From: Solibacillus isronensis
GTDB lineage: Bacteria > Bacillota > Bacilli > Bacillales_A > Planococcaceae
NCBI RefSeq assembly: GCF_023715405.1
Contig: NZ_JAMBOC010000001.1
Coordinates: forward strand, 2,232,001 to 2,296,000
DNA length: 64,000 nt
Reading direction: 5' to 3'
Part shown: positions 46,085 to 55,124 of the stretch, piece after piece
Position numbering within the stretch: the stretch's first letter is position 1
Layout of the letters: the number at the start of each line of letters is the position of its first letter
Made by a program: the position numbers and the translations under genes
The notes under the pieces: generated by a model
What the model was told of the DNA's origin: nothing
The model's database searches: none
What the model saw: only the letters and a program-made list of their open reading frames with translations

Positions 46085-47101
46085 TTATTGTACTTCTGCT
46101 TCCCATTCAGGCTTAATTTCCAGGCCTAAGTTTTCTGCAGTAGCTTTATTGATTACTAGTTTTAAGTTAGCCGGGTACGCAGCCGGAACTTCTGAAGGTG
46201 TTTTACCTTCCAATAAAATTTGTGCTGCCATTTGCCCTGCTTCATAGCCGATATCGTAGTATTCGAAACCGTAAGCTGCTAAACCGCCGCGCTCTACTGA
46301 ATCAAGCTCACCGACAACAAGAGGTAATTTGTTTGCATCTGCTACTTCGATTACAGATTCAAGTGCCGATACGACCGTATTATCTGTAATAATATAAAAT
46401 GCATCTACTTTTCCTACTAGTGATTCTGCTGCCTGACGTACTTCAGATGAAGCAGATACCGCTGCTTCCACAATTGTTACGCCTTCTTTTGCTGCAATTT
46501 CTTTTACTGCCGCAATTTGTGCAACTGAGTTTTGCTCACCAGCGTTATATACCATCCCTACATTTTTTGCCCCTAATTCTTTTAGGAAGGCAACTGTTTT
46601 CGGCATTGTTTCCGGATGTAAATCAATCGTACCTGTTACGTTGGCACCAGGTGTTGCCATTGACTCGATCAATTCCGCACCTACTGCATCCGTTACCGAT
46701 GTAAAGATAACCGGGATATCAGAAGTCGCGCTTTTTGCCGCCTGTGCTGAAGGTGTTGAGTTTGCGAAAATCAAATCTACATTATCCCCGACTAACTGCT
46801 GGGCGATTGTCATGTTTGCACTGTTATCGTTGTTCGCAGATTTGTCTACGTATTCTGCTTTAATACCTGCATCTTCAATTGCTTTTTTAAATCCTTCTTT
46901 TGCTGCATCTAATGATGGATGTTCAACAATTTGTGTTGTTCCGATTTTAAATGTTTTATCGCTATCTGCTTTAGCTGTATCTACAGCCTCGCCATTTGAC
47001 GTCTCGTTCGAAGATGTCTCGCTCTCTTCCCCGCCACAAGCAGCTAATAATAAAAGAAGCCCGAATAATAAAAAGGATAGCTTCATTAAATTTTTTCTCA
47101 T
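46085..47101 (-). CDS. TrpX-like ABC transporter substrate-binding lipoprotein
   Basis: A 338-aa lipoprotein: lipobox LAAC with Cys about residue 22, Ser/Glu/Thr-rich linker, then a PF04392-type binding fold (FKIGTTQIVEHPSLDAAKEGFKKAI, NDNSANMTIAQQLVGDNVDLIFANSTPSAQAA, IPVIFTSVTDAVGAELI). Related TrpX proteins bind tryptophan or tyrosine. A Trp role fits the trp operon 1 kb away, but I see no T-box before this gene, so the substrate remains open. Confidence 0.88.
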   Translation of the reverse strand: MRKNLMKLSFLLFGLLLLLAACGGEESETSSNETSNGEAVDTAKADSDKTFKIGTTQIVEHPSLDAAKEGFKKAIEDAGIKAEYVDKSANNDNSANMTIAQQLVGDNVDLIFANSTPSAQAAKSATSDIPVIFTSVTDAVGAELIESMATPGANVTGTIDLHPETMPKTVAFLKELGAKNVGMVYNAGEQNSVAQIAAVKEIAAKEGVTIVEAAVSASSEVRQAAESLVGKVDAFYIITDNTVVSALESVIEVADANKLPLVVGELDSVERGGLAAYGFEYYDIGYEAGQMAAQILLEGKTPSEVPAAYPANLKLVINKATAENLGLEIKPEWEAEVQ

Positions 47102-47264
47102 CTTATTTCCCCCTAGTTTACTTTATCGATTTAAAGCACCGAACTTCATTTGGATGAAGTGTGTTGAAATAATATTACCGCGTCGTATTTAGATAGTCAA
47201 TAACATTTAGAATCTTCTGAATTTATTCTAGGTAATGTGCCTCATTTCGAAATTTAGTTGATAC

Positions 47265-47303
47265 ACTTCAAACCGCTAAGCAACGCGGTTTGTTGAAGTT
47301 TTT
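47265..47303 (+). terminator. Orphan intrinsic terminator upstream of queT
   Basis: ACTTCAAACCGC (47265-47276) pairs with GCGGTTTGTTGAAGT (47285-47299, TT bulge), then TTTTT. No + strand gene lies before it; it ends about 90 bp before the preQ1 riboswitch. Confidence 0.7.
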
Positions 47304-47393
47304 ACTCTTTAGAATTTTTTTGAGTATTTATTGAAAAAAAAGTCCTATAAATCTTTACTTTTATTTTCAATATTGCTATGATTGCAGTTGCTT

Positions 47394-47433
47394 TGCGTGG
47401 TTCGTAACCATCCCACGTTAAAAAACTAGGAGG
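47394..47433 (+). promoter_or_regulatory. preQ1-I riboswitch
   Basis: GCGTGG-TTCGTAACCA-TCCCACGT-TAAAAAACTAGGAGG: P1 stem (GTGG/CCAC), the conserved loop with TTCGTAACC, the CCC and the A-rich tail that folds back as a pseudoknot, ending in the ribosome site AGGAGG (47428-47433). Ligand binding would hide the site and block translation of queT, the expected preQ1-I arrangement. Confidence 0.92.
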
Positions 47434-47441
47434 AATTTCAT

Positions 47442-47927
47442 ATGAAGGTAAAGTTTATTGCAGCGAGTGCCATTATTGCAACATTATATATTGCTGTCAC
47501 AATGCTTGTTGCGCCAATTAGCTTTGGGCAAGTACAGTTCCGTATTGCCGAAATTTTTAACCATTTAGTCGCATTTAACCCGCGCTATATGTTAGGTGTT
47601 GTTTTAGGTGTATTTATTTCCAATTTCCTGATGTCTTCGATCGGTCCAATTGATTTAGTATTTGGTGTCGGACATACGATTATTACACTCGGAATTTTCA
47701 TATTCATTTGTAAGTTTGTGAAAAATATTTGGGCTCGTCTGATTATTAATACAACACTATTTACGTTTACAATGTTTATCATTGCAGCACAGCTGAATAT
47801 CGTGCTTGGCTTCCCGTTCTGGGAAACTTGGCTGTTTGTAGCATTTGGCGAATTTGTTGTATTGGCGGTTGGAGCACCGATTATGTACACTTTAAATAAA
47901 CGATTGAATTTCAAAAAATTAATTTAA
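47442..47927 (+). CDS. queT: Queuosine precursor transporter QueT
   Basis: A 161-aa ECF-type S-component with about five hydrophobic segments; FGQVQFRIAEIFNHLVAFNPRYMLGVVLGVFISN is typical of QueT (COG4708), which takes up preQ0/preQ1. The start is 8 bp after the riboswitch-controlled AGGAGG. It needs the shared ECF energising module encoded elsewhere. No queC-F genes are near, so the cell may rely on salvage at this locus. Confidence 0.92.
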   Translation: MKVKFIAASAIIATLYIAVTMLVAPISFGQVQFRIAEIFNHLVAFNPRYMLGVVLGVFISNFLMSSIGPIDLVFGVGHTIITLGIFIFICKFVKNIWARLIINTTLFTFTMFIIAAQLNIVLGFPFWETWLFVAFGEFVVLAVGAPIMYTLNKRLNFKKLI

Positions 47928-47940
47928 TATCGATTTTTTC

Positions 47941-47973
47941 ACCGGCTGGTTTTAAAACGTCAGCTGGTTTTTT
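47941..47973 (+). terminator. queT terminator
   Basis: ACCGGCTG (47941-47948) pairs with CAGCTGGT (47961-47968) with one wobble; Ts follow. Confidence 0.8.
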
Positions 47974-47999
47974 ATTCAGCGAAAATATTTTAGAATTGT

Positions 48000-48027
48000 T
48001 TGACATTTCATTTTTCAGTGTTAGAAT
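48000..48027 (+). promoter_or_regulatory. trp operon promoter
   Basis: -35 TTGACA (48000-48005), 16-bp spacer, -10 TAGAAT (48022-48027); transcription would start just before the T-box leader. Confidence 0.75.
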
Positions 48028-48034
48028 AAAGCAT

Positions 48035-48355
48035 ATTCAAATTATTATTTACGGTAGCAGGTTGCGGGAGCGTGACCACCGTTTTCGTTTAGTTGAGCTT
48101 AGTTGAGTAAATTGTTGAATAAGAAGAGTAGCATTTACCGTTTTGTAAAGAGAGCGTATGGCTGGTGAAAATACGCCAAAAGGTAAATGTGAATGGGCCT
48201 TATGAAAGCTGCTGGCGTTAGTCGGCGGACGGTACCCTGCCGTTATCAGGTTTAAGTGGAAGCAAGGTTTTTTTGGTTTGCTTCAAACGAGGTGGCAACG
48301 CGGTGCAGATCGTCCTCAGCAAAAGTTAATTCTTTTGCTGAGGGCGATTTTTTTG
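48035..48355 (+). promoter_or_regulatory. Tryptophan T-box leader with terminator
   Basis: About 300 nt of structured leader. The T-box AACGAGGTGGCAACGCGG is at 48286-48303; the stem I specifier region reads GTGAATGGGCC with the Trp codon TGG at 48194-48196. The competing terminator is CCTCAGCAAAAG/CTTTTGCTGAGG plus seven Ts (48311-48354). Uncharged tRNA-Trp would stabilise the antiterminator and turn on trpE-D-C-F-B-A. Confidence 0.93.
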
Positions 48356-48441
48356 TTCAGCAAAGCTTTAAATTAATTACAAGATTGCTAAATAATCTGA
48401 ATCGTAAAGGCGTAATTTATTTCAAAAAAGGAGTTGTTCAT

Positions 48442-49425
48442 ATGGTAGTTCAGCAACATTTTCGTACATCAATGAAAAAAGTAAATGGGGATTTACTAAC
48501 ACCAATTTCTATTTTCCAGCGACTGCAAGGTGAACGGAAGTTTTTATTGGAAAGTTCCTCTAAGTATGACGGGAATGGACGCTATTCGTTCATCGGGGTC
48601 AACCCTCGTAAAACGTATATCGGGACAGGTGATCAACTTTTAGATCATGCACATCATTCCAATAAAGCCTACACATATGAAGGCGAGCTGGTTCAACTAT
48701 TAAAGCAAGTGATGCCTCGTGTCTCATCACATACGGAATATCCGTTTACAGGTGGCGGAATTGGCTATATTCATGCATTGCAAAAGCCATTGCCTGAACT
48801 GCAGTTTCATGTTTACGATACACTCATTATTTTTGATCATTTAACAGATGAAATCGCTGTTTTCCATACAAATATTGAAGCAGAGCAAGTAGAACCGAAC
48901 ATTGATCAATTGATTGAACAGCTGTTTGCAACACCAACACCTGAACAATCTTCCTATATATTACAACATGTCGAAAAAGAGGGGAATGGACGTTATCGCG
49001 CACAATTTTCCGGAGAGGCCCTTTCCCTTTATCGAAAAATGCGCATTGAGCACGCTGCACCATATATGTACTATGTCGAATTTGATGATTGCACAGTAAT
49101 CGGTACATCAAAATCAAACTACATGCAAGTAAGGAACGGGAATATTTCCGTTACGAATGATGCACCGTCAATCGAACGCTATAGTACAGAAAATTCGGTG
49201 CAGCAGCTTGCAAATGTTACAACAAGTACGTTAAGCCCTACCCTTCATGCCATCGATGTCGTGAAAGGGCTATTACCAGCACAAGGCTTGATCGGCTATA
49301 TCGGCTTTAATGGTCAGGTCGATTTCACAACACCTGAACAGACGATAATAATTCAAGGAAATGTCGCACAGCTTCACTCGGAGACAGATGAAGAAGCGCC
49401 ATTCCACTCTTTACTGAAAGGATGA
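48442..49425 (+). CDS. trpE: TrpE-like protein with eroded chorismate-binding domain
   Basis: Sits where anthranilate synthase component I is expected, but is only 327 aa (family about 460-515). AAAAGGAG 8 bp before ATG. The N-terminal half is normal: LTPISIFQRL, LLESS at 35-39 (tryptophan-binding motif), GRYSFIGVNP, GGGIGYI. The catalytic half keeps scaffold pieces (ALSLYRKMR, APYMYYVEF, IGYIGFNGQVDF) but lacks the AGDIFQ segment, SPE (here SKS), AGTR.RG, DL.RND, HVMH, PAGTxxGAPK and QAGAGIV. The frame is open throughout and coupled to trpD. It is likely unable to make anthranilate: either a decaying gene or a non-catalytic relative. Confidence 0.8.
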   Translation: MVVQQHFRTSMKKVNGDLLTPISIFQRLQGERKFLLESSSKYDGNGRYSFIGVNPRKTYIGTGDQLLDHAHHSNKAYTYEGELVQLLKQVMPRVSSHTEYPFTGGGIGYIHALQKPLPELQFHVYDTLIIFDHLTDEIAVFHTNIEAEQVEPNIDQLIEQLFATPTPEQSSYILQHVEKEGNGRYRAQFSGEALSLYRKMRIEHAAPYMYYVEFDDCTVIGTSKSNYMQVRNGNISVTNDAPSIERYSTENSVQQLANVTTSTLSPTLHAIDVVKGLLPAQGLIGYIGFNGQVDFTTPEQTIIIQGNVAQLHSETDEEAPFHSLLKG

Positions 49426-49430
49426 TGAAC

Positions 49431-50468
49431 ATGTCTTTACTTCCATACATTGAACAGATTGAGCGAAAAGAGCACTTAATTTTTGAGGAAATGCAGCAGG
49501 CGGCACAGCTTATTTTTAATGAGCAAACACCGAAAGAACAGATTGCCTCATTTTTAACAGCGATGAGTGCAAAAGGAGAAACGGCACATGAAGTGGCAGG
49601 CTTAGCTTCTGTTATGAAATCACATGCAGTTGCTGTCGACGTACCGGAAGGCATTTATATCGATAACTGCGGCACGGGCGGCGACGGACTTCAAAGCTTC
49701 AATATTAGTACGACATCCGCTTTTGTATTGGCAGGCGGCGGCATTTTAGTAGCTAAGCACGGCAACCGGAAAGTATCGAGTGCTTCAGGAAGTTCGGATG
49801 TGTTGGAGGCACTTGGCATTACGCTGTTGCCGAATATCGAGCAAACATCCGAATTGCTTAAACAGCACGGTATCGCCTTCTTACATGCTCCGAATATGCA
49901 TCCGAAGTTAAAACGGATTGGTGAAGTACGACAGGCAATCGGCAAGCCGACGATTTTCAATTTAGTCGGTCCCCTAACAAACCCTGTTCCGCTAAAAACA
50001 CAGTTTGTCGGCATTAACCGACCAAACTTTACGACCGATTATGCAGAAGTGCTCCATCTGTTAGGACGTGAGCGTGCAATCGTCGTATCTGGTGCACAAG
50101 GAATGGATGAAGCATCACTGGATGGTGAAAACACTTTTGTACTGTTAGACCGCGGGGACATAATTCCATTTAAACTGCGTGCTGAAGATGTCGGCTTAGC
50201 CTCACAGCCACTTTCTGCAATTCGCGGCGGCACTCCTGCAGAAAATGCGGATATTATGCGTGACTTACTAAAAGGAAAACAAAGCGTGTATTTTGATACG
50301 GTTCTTTTAAACGCCGGCATTGGCTTCTTTGCATATGGGCTTGCCGAGACAATGAAAGAAGGTATCGATATGGCGAAGGACAGCATTTTATCCGGACGCG
50401 CTTATGAAAAGTTAGAGAATATCATTGCTTATAGCCAAAAACAGATGCAGGAGGAACCCGTAAAATGA
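49431..50468 (+). CDS. trpD: Anthranilate phosphoribosyltransferase
   Basis: Joins anthranilate and PRPP. ATG at 49431 (AAAGG 9 bp upstream) gives 345 aa; an ATG at 49422 sits directly on the ribosome site. Substrate motifs CGTGGDGLQSFNIST, KHGNRKVSS and the later IFNLVGPLTNP are intact. Starts 5 bp after the trpE stop and overlaps trpC by 4 bp (ATGA). Confidence 0.96.
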   Translation: MSLLPYIEQIERKEHLIFEEMQQAAQLIFNEQTPKEQIASFLTAMSAKGETAHEVAGLASVMKSHAVAVDVPEGIYIDNCGTGGDGLQSFNISTTSAFVLAGGGILVAKHGNRKVSSASGSSDVLEALGITLLPNIEQTSELLKQHGIAFLHAPNMHPKLKRIGEVRQAIGKPTIFNLVGPLTNPVPLKTQFVGINRPNFTTDYAEVLHLLGRERAIVVSGAQGMDEASLDGENTFVLLDRGDIIPFKLRAEDVGLASQPLSAIRGGTPAENADIMRDLLKGKQSVYFDTVLLNAGIGFFAYGLAETMKEGIDMAKDSILSGRAYEKLENIIAYSQKQMQEEPVK

Positions 50469-51259
50469 CGATTTTAGACCGTATTATTGACCAAAAAAAG
50501 ACTGAGCTGCCACAATTGCTTTCGACAAAGCCTGTGTTTTTAACAATTGATAAGGTCCGCCCTTCTTTATACGAAACATTAATATCAGCCAATTCATTGC
50601 AAGTCATTTCGGAAATGAAGCGTGCCTCCCCTTCTAAAGGCGATATTGCGACAGAAGTCGACCCTGTTGAGCAAGCTTTACAATATGAAGAAGCAGGTGC
50701 TGCCTGTATATCCGTATTGACAGAACGCGCATTTTTTAAAGGAAGCTATGCGGATTTAAATGCCGTTGCCAATGCCGTAAACATACCGGTTTTATGTAAA
50801 GACTTCATCATTCATGAAGTACAGATCGACTACGCGAAGGCTGCCGGCGCATCGGTTGTCCTGTTGATTGTTGCAGCATTAACAGACGACCAGCTGAAAT
50901 CCCTTTACGCCTATGCGACAGAACAACAGCTGGAAGTGCTCGTTGAAGTACATGATGCCGATGAATTAAAGCGTGCCCTTGCCATTGGGGCAAACATTAT
51001 CGGAGTGAATAACCGGAATTTGAAAACATTCGATGTTTCACTATCAGCAACACTTGAAATTGCGCAGCTTCTTCCTCCATCACCGATAGCATTTATTAGT
51101 GAAAGCGGAATTTTAGGTCCGGAAGATGCAAAGTTTGTGGCGAATGCTGGCGCAAAAGGAATATTAGTCGGCGAAGCATTAATGCGCAGCGGAGATGTCA
51201 AAAATTCACTAAAAGCACTACAAATCGACATAACAGCAAAGGTTGGCGAAAATCGATGA
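50465..51259 (+). CDS. trpC: Indole-3-glycerol-phosphate synthase
   Basis: A 264-aa TIM barrel that closes the indole ring. VISEMKRASPSKGDI carries the catalytic Lys and phosphate contacts; CKDFIIHEVQI, GVNNRNLKTF and ISESGI are the later conserved motifs. Overlaps trpD and trpF by ATGA at each end, so translation is coupled. Confidence 0.97.
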   Translation: MTILDRIIDQKKTELPQLLSTKPVFLTIDKVRPSLYETLISANSLQVISEMKRASPSKGDIATEVDPVEQALQYEEAGAACISVLTERAFFKGSYADLNAVANAVNIPVLCKDFIIHEVQIDYAKAAGASVVLLIVAALTDDQLKSLYAYATEQQLEVLVEVHDADELKRALAIGANIIGVNNRNLKTFDVSLSATLEIAQLLPPSPIAFISESGILGPEDAKFVANAGAKGILVGEALMRSGDVKNSLKALQIDITAKVGENR

Positions 51260-51873
51260 CAAAAGTAAAAATTTGCGGATTAAAAGAAATTGAACATGTA
51301 GAAACAGCGGTCAAAGCAGGTGCTGATTTTATCGGATTTATGTTTGCGCCCAGTAAACGACGCATTACGGTAGAGGAAGCAGCGGAACTGGCAAAGGCAA
51401 TTCCGCGTACGGTCAAAAAAGTCGGGGTTTTTGTCAATGAAGAGCCAGCCACTATTCGTCAAATTGTAAAAGAAGTCGGACTCGATTATATCCAGTATCA
51501 CGGTGATGAAACACCCGAACAGATTCAAGAAATCGGGCTGCCGGCAATTAAAGCGTTCTCGATTCGCAGTGAAGAGGATGTGACACGAGCAGCGACGTAT
51601 GATGTGGACTACTATTTGTTCGATGCGCCTGGAACTGACTTTCGTGGAGGAAGCGGAAAATCCTTTGACTGGATGCTGCTTGATAAAGTAAAAATCCCGC
51701 TTGAAAAGGTTATTTTGGCAGGTGGATTAAATGAAGAAAATGTTGGACTGGCGATTATGCTTGTCGAGCCATTTGCAGTAGATGTTTCAAGTGGTGTAGA
51801 AGTAGATGGTCGAAAAAGTTCAGCAGCGATTACGAATTTTATTGAAACAGCAAAAGGAGAGTTGATTTTATGA
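51256..51873 (+). CDS. trpF: Phosphoribosylanthranilate isomerase
   Basis: A 205-aa TIM barrel. Catalytic Cys in KICGL at 5-9, the [10 protein letters not shown] and VGVFVNE strands, and the Asp and phosphate site in [19 protein letters not shown], then AGGLNEENV and VDVSSGVE. Overlaps both neighbours by ATGA. Confidence 0.97.
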   Translation: MTKVKICGLKEIEHVETAVKAGADFIGFMFAPSKRRITVEEAAELAKAIPRTVKKVGVFVNEEPATIRQIVKEVGLDYIQYHGDETPEQIQEIGLPAIKAFSIRSEEDVTRAATYDVDYYLFDAPGTDFRGGSGKSFDWMLLDKVKIPLEKVILAGGLNEENVGLAIMLVEPFAVDVSSGVEVDGRKSSAAITNFIETAKGELIL

Positions 51874-53057
51874 CGACAGTAAAAGGACGATTCGGGCGAT
51901 TCGGTGGTCAATTTGTGCCCGAGACATTGATGACTTCACTTGAGGAATTGGAGCTTGCATATGAGGAAGCAAAAAAAGACCCCTCTTTCCAGGAAGAGCT
52001 AGATTATTATTTAAAGCAATATGTCGGACGTGAAACTCCCCTATATTTTGCGGAGCGTTTAACGAATAAAGTCGGCGGTGCGAAAATCTATTTAAAGCGT
52101 GAAGATTTAAATCATACTGGCGCACATAAAATAAATAATGCGATCGGCCAGGCACTTTTAGCAAAGCGTATGGGGAAGAAAAAAATTGTTGCTGAAACTG
52201 GTGCAGGTCAACACGGTGTTGCAACGGCAACTGCGTGTGCATTGCTTGATATGGAATGTATCGTTTATATGGGGGCAGAAGATGTACGCCGTCAGCAACT
52301 GAACGTTTTCCGTATGGAGCTGCTCGGGACAAAAGTTGTTGCGGTAGAAAAAGGCTCTGCTACATTGAAAGATGCGGTTAATGAAGCGTTGCGTCACTGG
52401 GTCACTCATATAGAAGATACGCATTACATTTTAGGATCGGCACTTGGACCCCACCCCTTCCCTACAATTGTCCGTGATTTCCAGCGTGTCATCGGGGATG
52501 AAACACGTGCCCAAATTTTACAGCAGGAAGGACGTCTTCCGGATACAGTTATTGCTTGTATCGGTGGCGGCAGTAATGCAATCGGAATGTTCTATCCGTT
52601 CGTGGAAGATCAGGATGTAGCATTATATGGAGTGGAAGCTGCAGGTTCAGGTGTCAATACCGACAAGCATGCGGCAGCAATTCACGTAGGGAAAACAGGT
52701 GTCCTACATGGTGCGTTCATGTATTTACTACAGGATGATAACGGTTTTGTTCAAGAAGCCCATTCAATTTCAGCAGGACTTGATTATCCGGGAGTTGGAC
52801 CTGAGCACTGTCATTTACATGAAACAGGTCGTGCTGCCTACCCTTCTGTTACCGATGAACAGGCACTTGAAGGTGTAAAGCTATTATGTGAAACGGAAGG
52901 AATTTTACCGGCATTGGAAAGCGCGCATGCCGTTTACTATGCGAGCCAATTTGCCAAGGACCGACCTGCTGATGAAATTGTTGTCGTTTGCCTATCAGGT
53001 CGTGGAGACAAAGATGTTCACACATTAATGGATAAACTTGGAGGTGGCGCGAAATGA
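51870..53057 (+). CDS. trpB: Tryptophan synthase beta subunit
   Basis: A 395-aa PLP enzyme, indole plus serine to tryptophan. Begins [19 protein letters not shown] Lys87 in [19 protein letters not shown] and [10 protein letters not shown] for PLP phosphate; KLGGGAK end. This is the TrpB1 type that pairs with TrpA. 4-bp overlaps with trpF and trpA. Confidence 0.98.
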   Translation: MTTVKGRFGRFGGQFVPETLMTSLEELELAYEEAKKDPSFQEELDYYLKQYVGRETPLYFAERLTNKVGGAKIYLKREDLNHTGAHKINNAIGQALLAKRMGKKKIVAETGAGQHGVATATACALLDMECIVYMGAEDVRRQQLNVFRMELLGTKVVAVEKGSATLKDAVNEALRHWVTHIEDTHYILGSALGPHPFPTIVRDFQRVIGDETRAQILQQEGRLPDTVIACIGGGSNAIGMFYPFVEDQDVALYGVEAAGSGVNTDKHAAAIHVGKTGVLHGAFMYLLQDDNGFVQEAHSISAGLDYPGVGPEHCHLHETGRAAYPSVTDEQALEGVKLLCETEGILPALESAHAVYYASQFAKDRPADEIVVVCLSGRGDKDVHTLMDKLGGGAK

Positions 53058-53833
53058 CATTGCAAAAACAGCTTGAAAACGTATTAGCAGCAGGAGATAA
53101 AGCATTTGTTCCTTATATTATGGCAGGCGATGGCGGGCTTGAAACATTAAAACCTACTATACTAAAGCTTCAGCAAATCGGAGTTTCCGCAATTGAGGTC
53201 GGCATACCATTTACCGATCCTGTAGCAGATGGACCAACGATTGAACAAGCCGGTGAACGTGCACTTGCACAAGGTGTGACATTGAAAAAAGTACTGGATG
53301 AACTGCAAAGCTTTGCACAGGAAATCCATATTCCGCTCGTTGTCATGACTTACTTAAACCCGATTTTAGCTTATGGGATTGAAGCATTTGCAGAGGATGC
53401 AAAACGCAGTGGGGTTCAAGGACTGATTGTACCGGATATGCCTTACGAAGAAAGTGCTTTATTGCATGACGCTTTAAAGGTAAATGGCATTGCGCTTGTC
53501 CAGCTCGTATCATTGATGAGTCCCCCTGAACGTATTAAGAAATTAGCCGCTGCAAGTGAAGGCTTTGTTTATGCTGTAACGGTAAATGGCATTACCGGTG
53601 AACGTGCAAGCTTTGCCGCGGAACTTGCCGGGCATTTTGCAAACTTGAAAGCAGCGAGCAATATTCCCGTGTTAGCAGGTTTCGGTATTTCAACGACTGA
53701 ACATGTAAAAAGCTTTGGCGATATCGCAGATGGAGTAATTGTCGGCAGTAAAATTGTTACGGCACTCGTCGAGCAAGACTGGGCAACAATCGAAGCGCTT
53801 GTACAGGCAACGAAGAAGACAGCTGTGATTTAA
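53054..53833 (+). CDS. trpA: Tryptophan synthase alpha subunit
   Basis: A 259-aa TIM barrel that cleaves indoleglycerol phosphate. Catalytic Glu48 (AIEVGIPF) and Asp59 (DPVADGP) are present, as are [11 protein letters not shown] and the phosphate motif GFGIST. Last gene of the operon; I see no clear terminator directly behind it. Confidence 0.97.
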   Translation: MTLQKQLENVLAAGDKAFVPYIMAGDGGLETLKPTILKLQQIGVSAIEVGIPFTDPVADGPTIEQAGERALAQGVTLKKVLDELQSFAQEIHIPLVVMTYLNPILAYGIEAFAEDAKRSGVQGLIVPDMPYEESALLHDALKVNGIALVQLVSLMSPPERIKKLAAASEGFVYAVTVNGITGERASFAAELAGHFANLKAASNIPVLAGFGISTTEHVKSFGDIADGVIVGSKIVTALVEQDWATIEALVQATKKTAVI

Positions 53834-53983
53834 TCGCTGCTGATTATTGAAGATGCAACGGCTTGAAGAATTGGAGGACCCCATCTCTTCCTTTCAGTAC
53901 CTTTGCATCCCACTTTCTTCTATATATATTATATTTCCTTTATATGGTATCCTTTGATTAAATCTATTTAGTGGGGGTTCAAG

Positions 53984-54214
53984 ATGAATGTAAAGGACTT
54001 TTTTGGTGGTTTGTTTTTTATTGCGATTGCCGGTTATTTTACGTATGTATTAGTAGATAGCATGCCAAAGCTGTTCATAGACAGTACAACGACTTGGCAA
54101 TACTTTGTCGCATTCTTTCGTGTTGCACTCATTATTTTCCTTTTCAACTTAGGACTCTCCCTTATGAAACGCTTTTTCGTAGGCGGGACGACGAAAAACG
54201 GGAACGCTCGGTAA
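53984..54214 (+). CDS. Small two-helix membrane protein
   Basis: A 76-aa protein with two hydrophobic segments (about 5-26 and 42-62), then a basic tail (MKRFFVGGTTKNGNAR). GTGGGGG ribosome site. Not recognised. Convergent with prsA, sharing its terminator. Confidence 0.75.
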   Translation: MNVKDFFGGLFFIAIAGYFTYVLVDSMPKLFIDSTTTWQYFVAFFRVALIIFLFNLGLSLMKRFFVGGTTKNGNAR

Positions 54215-54242
54215 TTCGATGCGTCCCCGTTTTTTATTTTTC
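54193..54242. terminator. Bidirectional terminator beside prsA
   Basis: AAAACGGGAACGC pairs with GCGTCCCCGTTTT (one mismatch) around a 12-nt loop; the + product ends in TTTTTTATTTTT and the minus product in TTTTTCG. Confidence 0.85.
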
Positions 54243-54244
54243 GT

Positions 54245-55108
54245 TTACTCTTCTTCATTTAATGTTTCGCTAAATGTACCTTTAAAATCAGCATCTTTAA
54301 TTGTAACATTCGCTTCTTTCAATAAACGTGCCTCTACTGTTTCCCACTCAGTATTCGCAACAATCTGCTCTTTCAATGTCTTTTTGATTTCTTCTTTTTG
54401 CTCTTCCAGTGAAGCATAGTCTTTCAATTCTCGTTTATCTACCAGCTGAATAATTTCATAGCCTAAAGTACTTTCCACCGGCTCTGATACTTCTCCAGTT
54501 TCTAATGCATACGCTGCATCTGCAAATGTTGCCTCCATATCAGCAATGGACAGCCAGTCTAGATCACCGCCGTTTTCAGCTGTTTCGCTATCCTGTGAGC
54601 TCTCTTTCACAACCGTTTCAAAATCGCTGCCTTCCGAAATCTTTTCATACAATTGCTGCGCCTCTTCTTCCGTCTCGACTAAAATGTGGCGTGTATGAAG
54701 CTCATATTTCCCTTGCTCATAATAGGTCTTGATTTCTTCTTGTGTTACTTCAACATCCTCCATCGCTTTTTGCTGGAGCAATTGGAAACGTATTGTATCT
54801 TTGAATGTTTCTTCTGTATAGCCATTCGTCGCCAAAGCCGATTCAAAGCTGTCTCCGTACATTTCTTTATACGTTTCGAGCTGTTCCTCTATTTCTTTGT
54901 CTGACACTTCATACTGGTCCGTTAAAATTTTATCAATTACAACTTGTTCCAAAAGAGTTGTTCCGGCTATTTCTTTCATTTGTTCATAAAACCCTGATTT
55001 CGTAATATCCCCGTAAGCCGTTGTTGCGACAATCTCGTTATCTGTATTACCACATGCCGCCAACAAAAGTGAAGCCGCCAATGTGATACCGATTATAGTT
55101 TTTTTCAT
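54245..55108 (-). CDS. prsA: Foldase lipoprotein PrsA
   Basis: A 287-aa lipoprotein; ATG at 55108 with GGGAG about 7 bp upstream (longer ORF not used). Lipobox LAAC with Cys about 19, then a SurA-like N-terminal region, a parvulin peptidyl-prolyl isomerase domain (TRHILVETEEEAQQLYEKI...GGDLDWLS, EPVESTLGYEIIQLVDKRE) and a charged helical C-terminus. Folds secreted proteins at the membrane-wall interface. Lies 16 bp after the DUF4956 gene, so it is probably the fourth gene of the CotH/VTC operon. Confidence 0.92.
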   Translation of the reverse strand: MKKTIIGITLAASLLLAACGNTDNEIVATTAYGDITKSGFYEQMKEIAGTTLLEQVVIDKILTDQYEVSDKEIEEQLETYKEMYGDSFESALATNGYTEETFKDTIRFQLLQQKAMEDVEVTQEEIKTYYEQGKYELHTRHILVETEEEAQQLYEKISEGSDFETVVKESSQDSETAENGGDLDWLSIADMEATFADAAYALETGEVSEPVESTLGYEIIQLVDKRELKDYASLEEQKEEIKKTLKEQIVANTEWETVEARLLKEANVTIKDADFKGTFSETLNEEE

Positions 55109-55124
55109 TATTACACTCCCTGTT

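Noticed and set aside
47102..47264. T-box leader for the TrpX-like transporter
   Set aside because: No AGGGTGGNACCGCG-like motif or leader terminator found on the minus strand before the gene.
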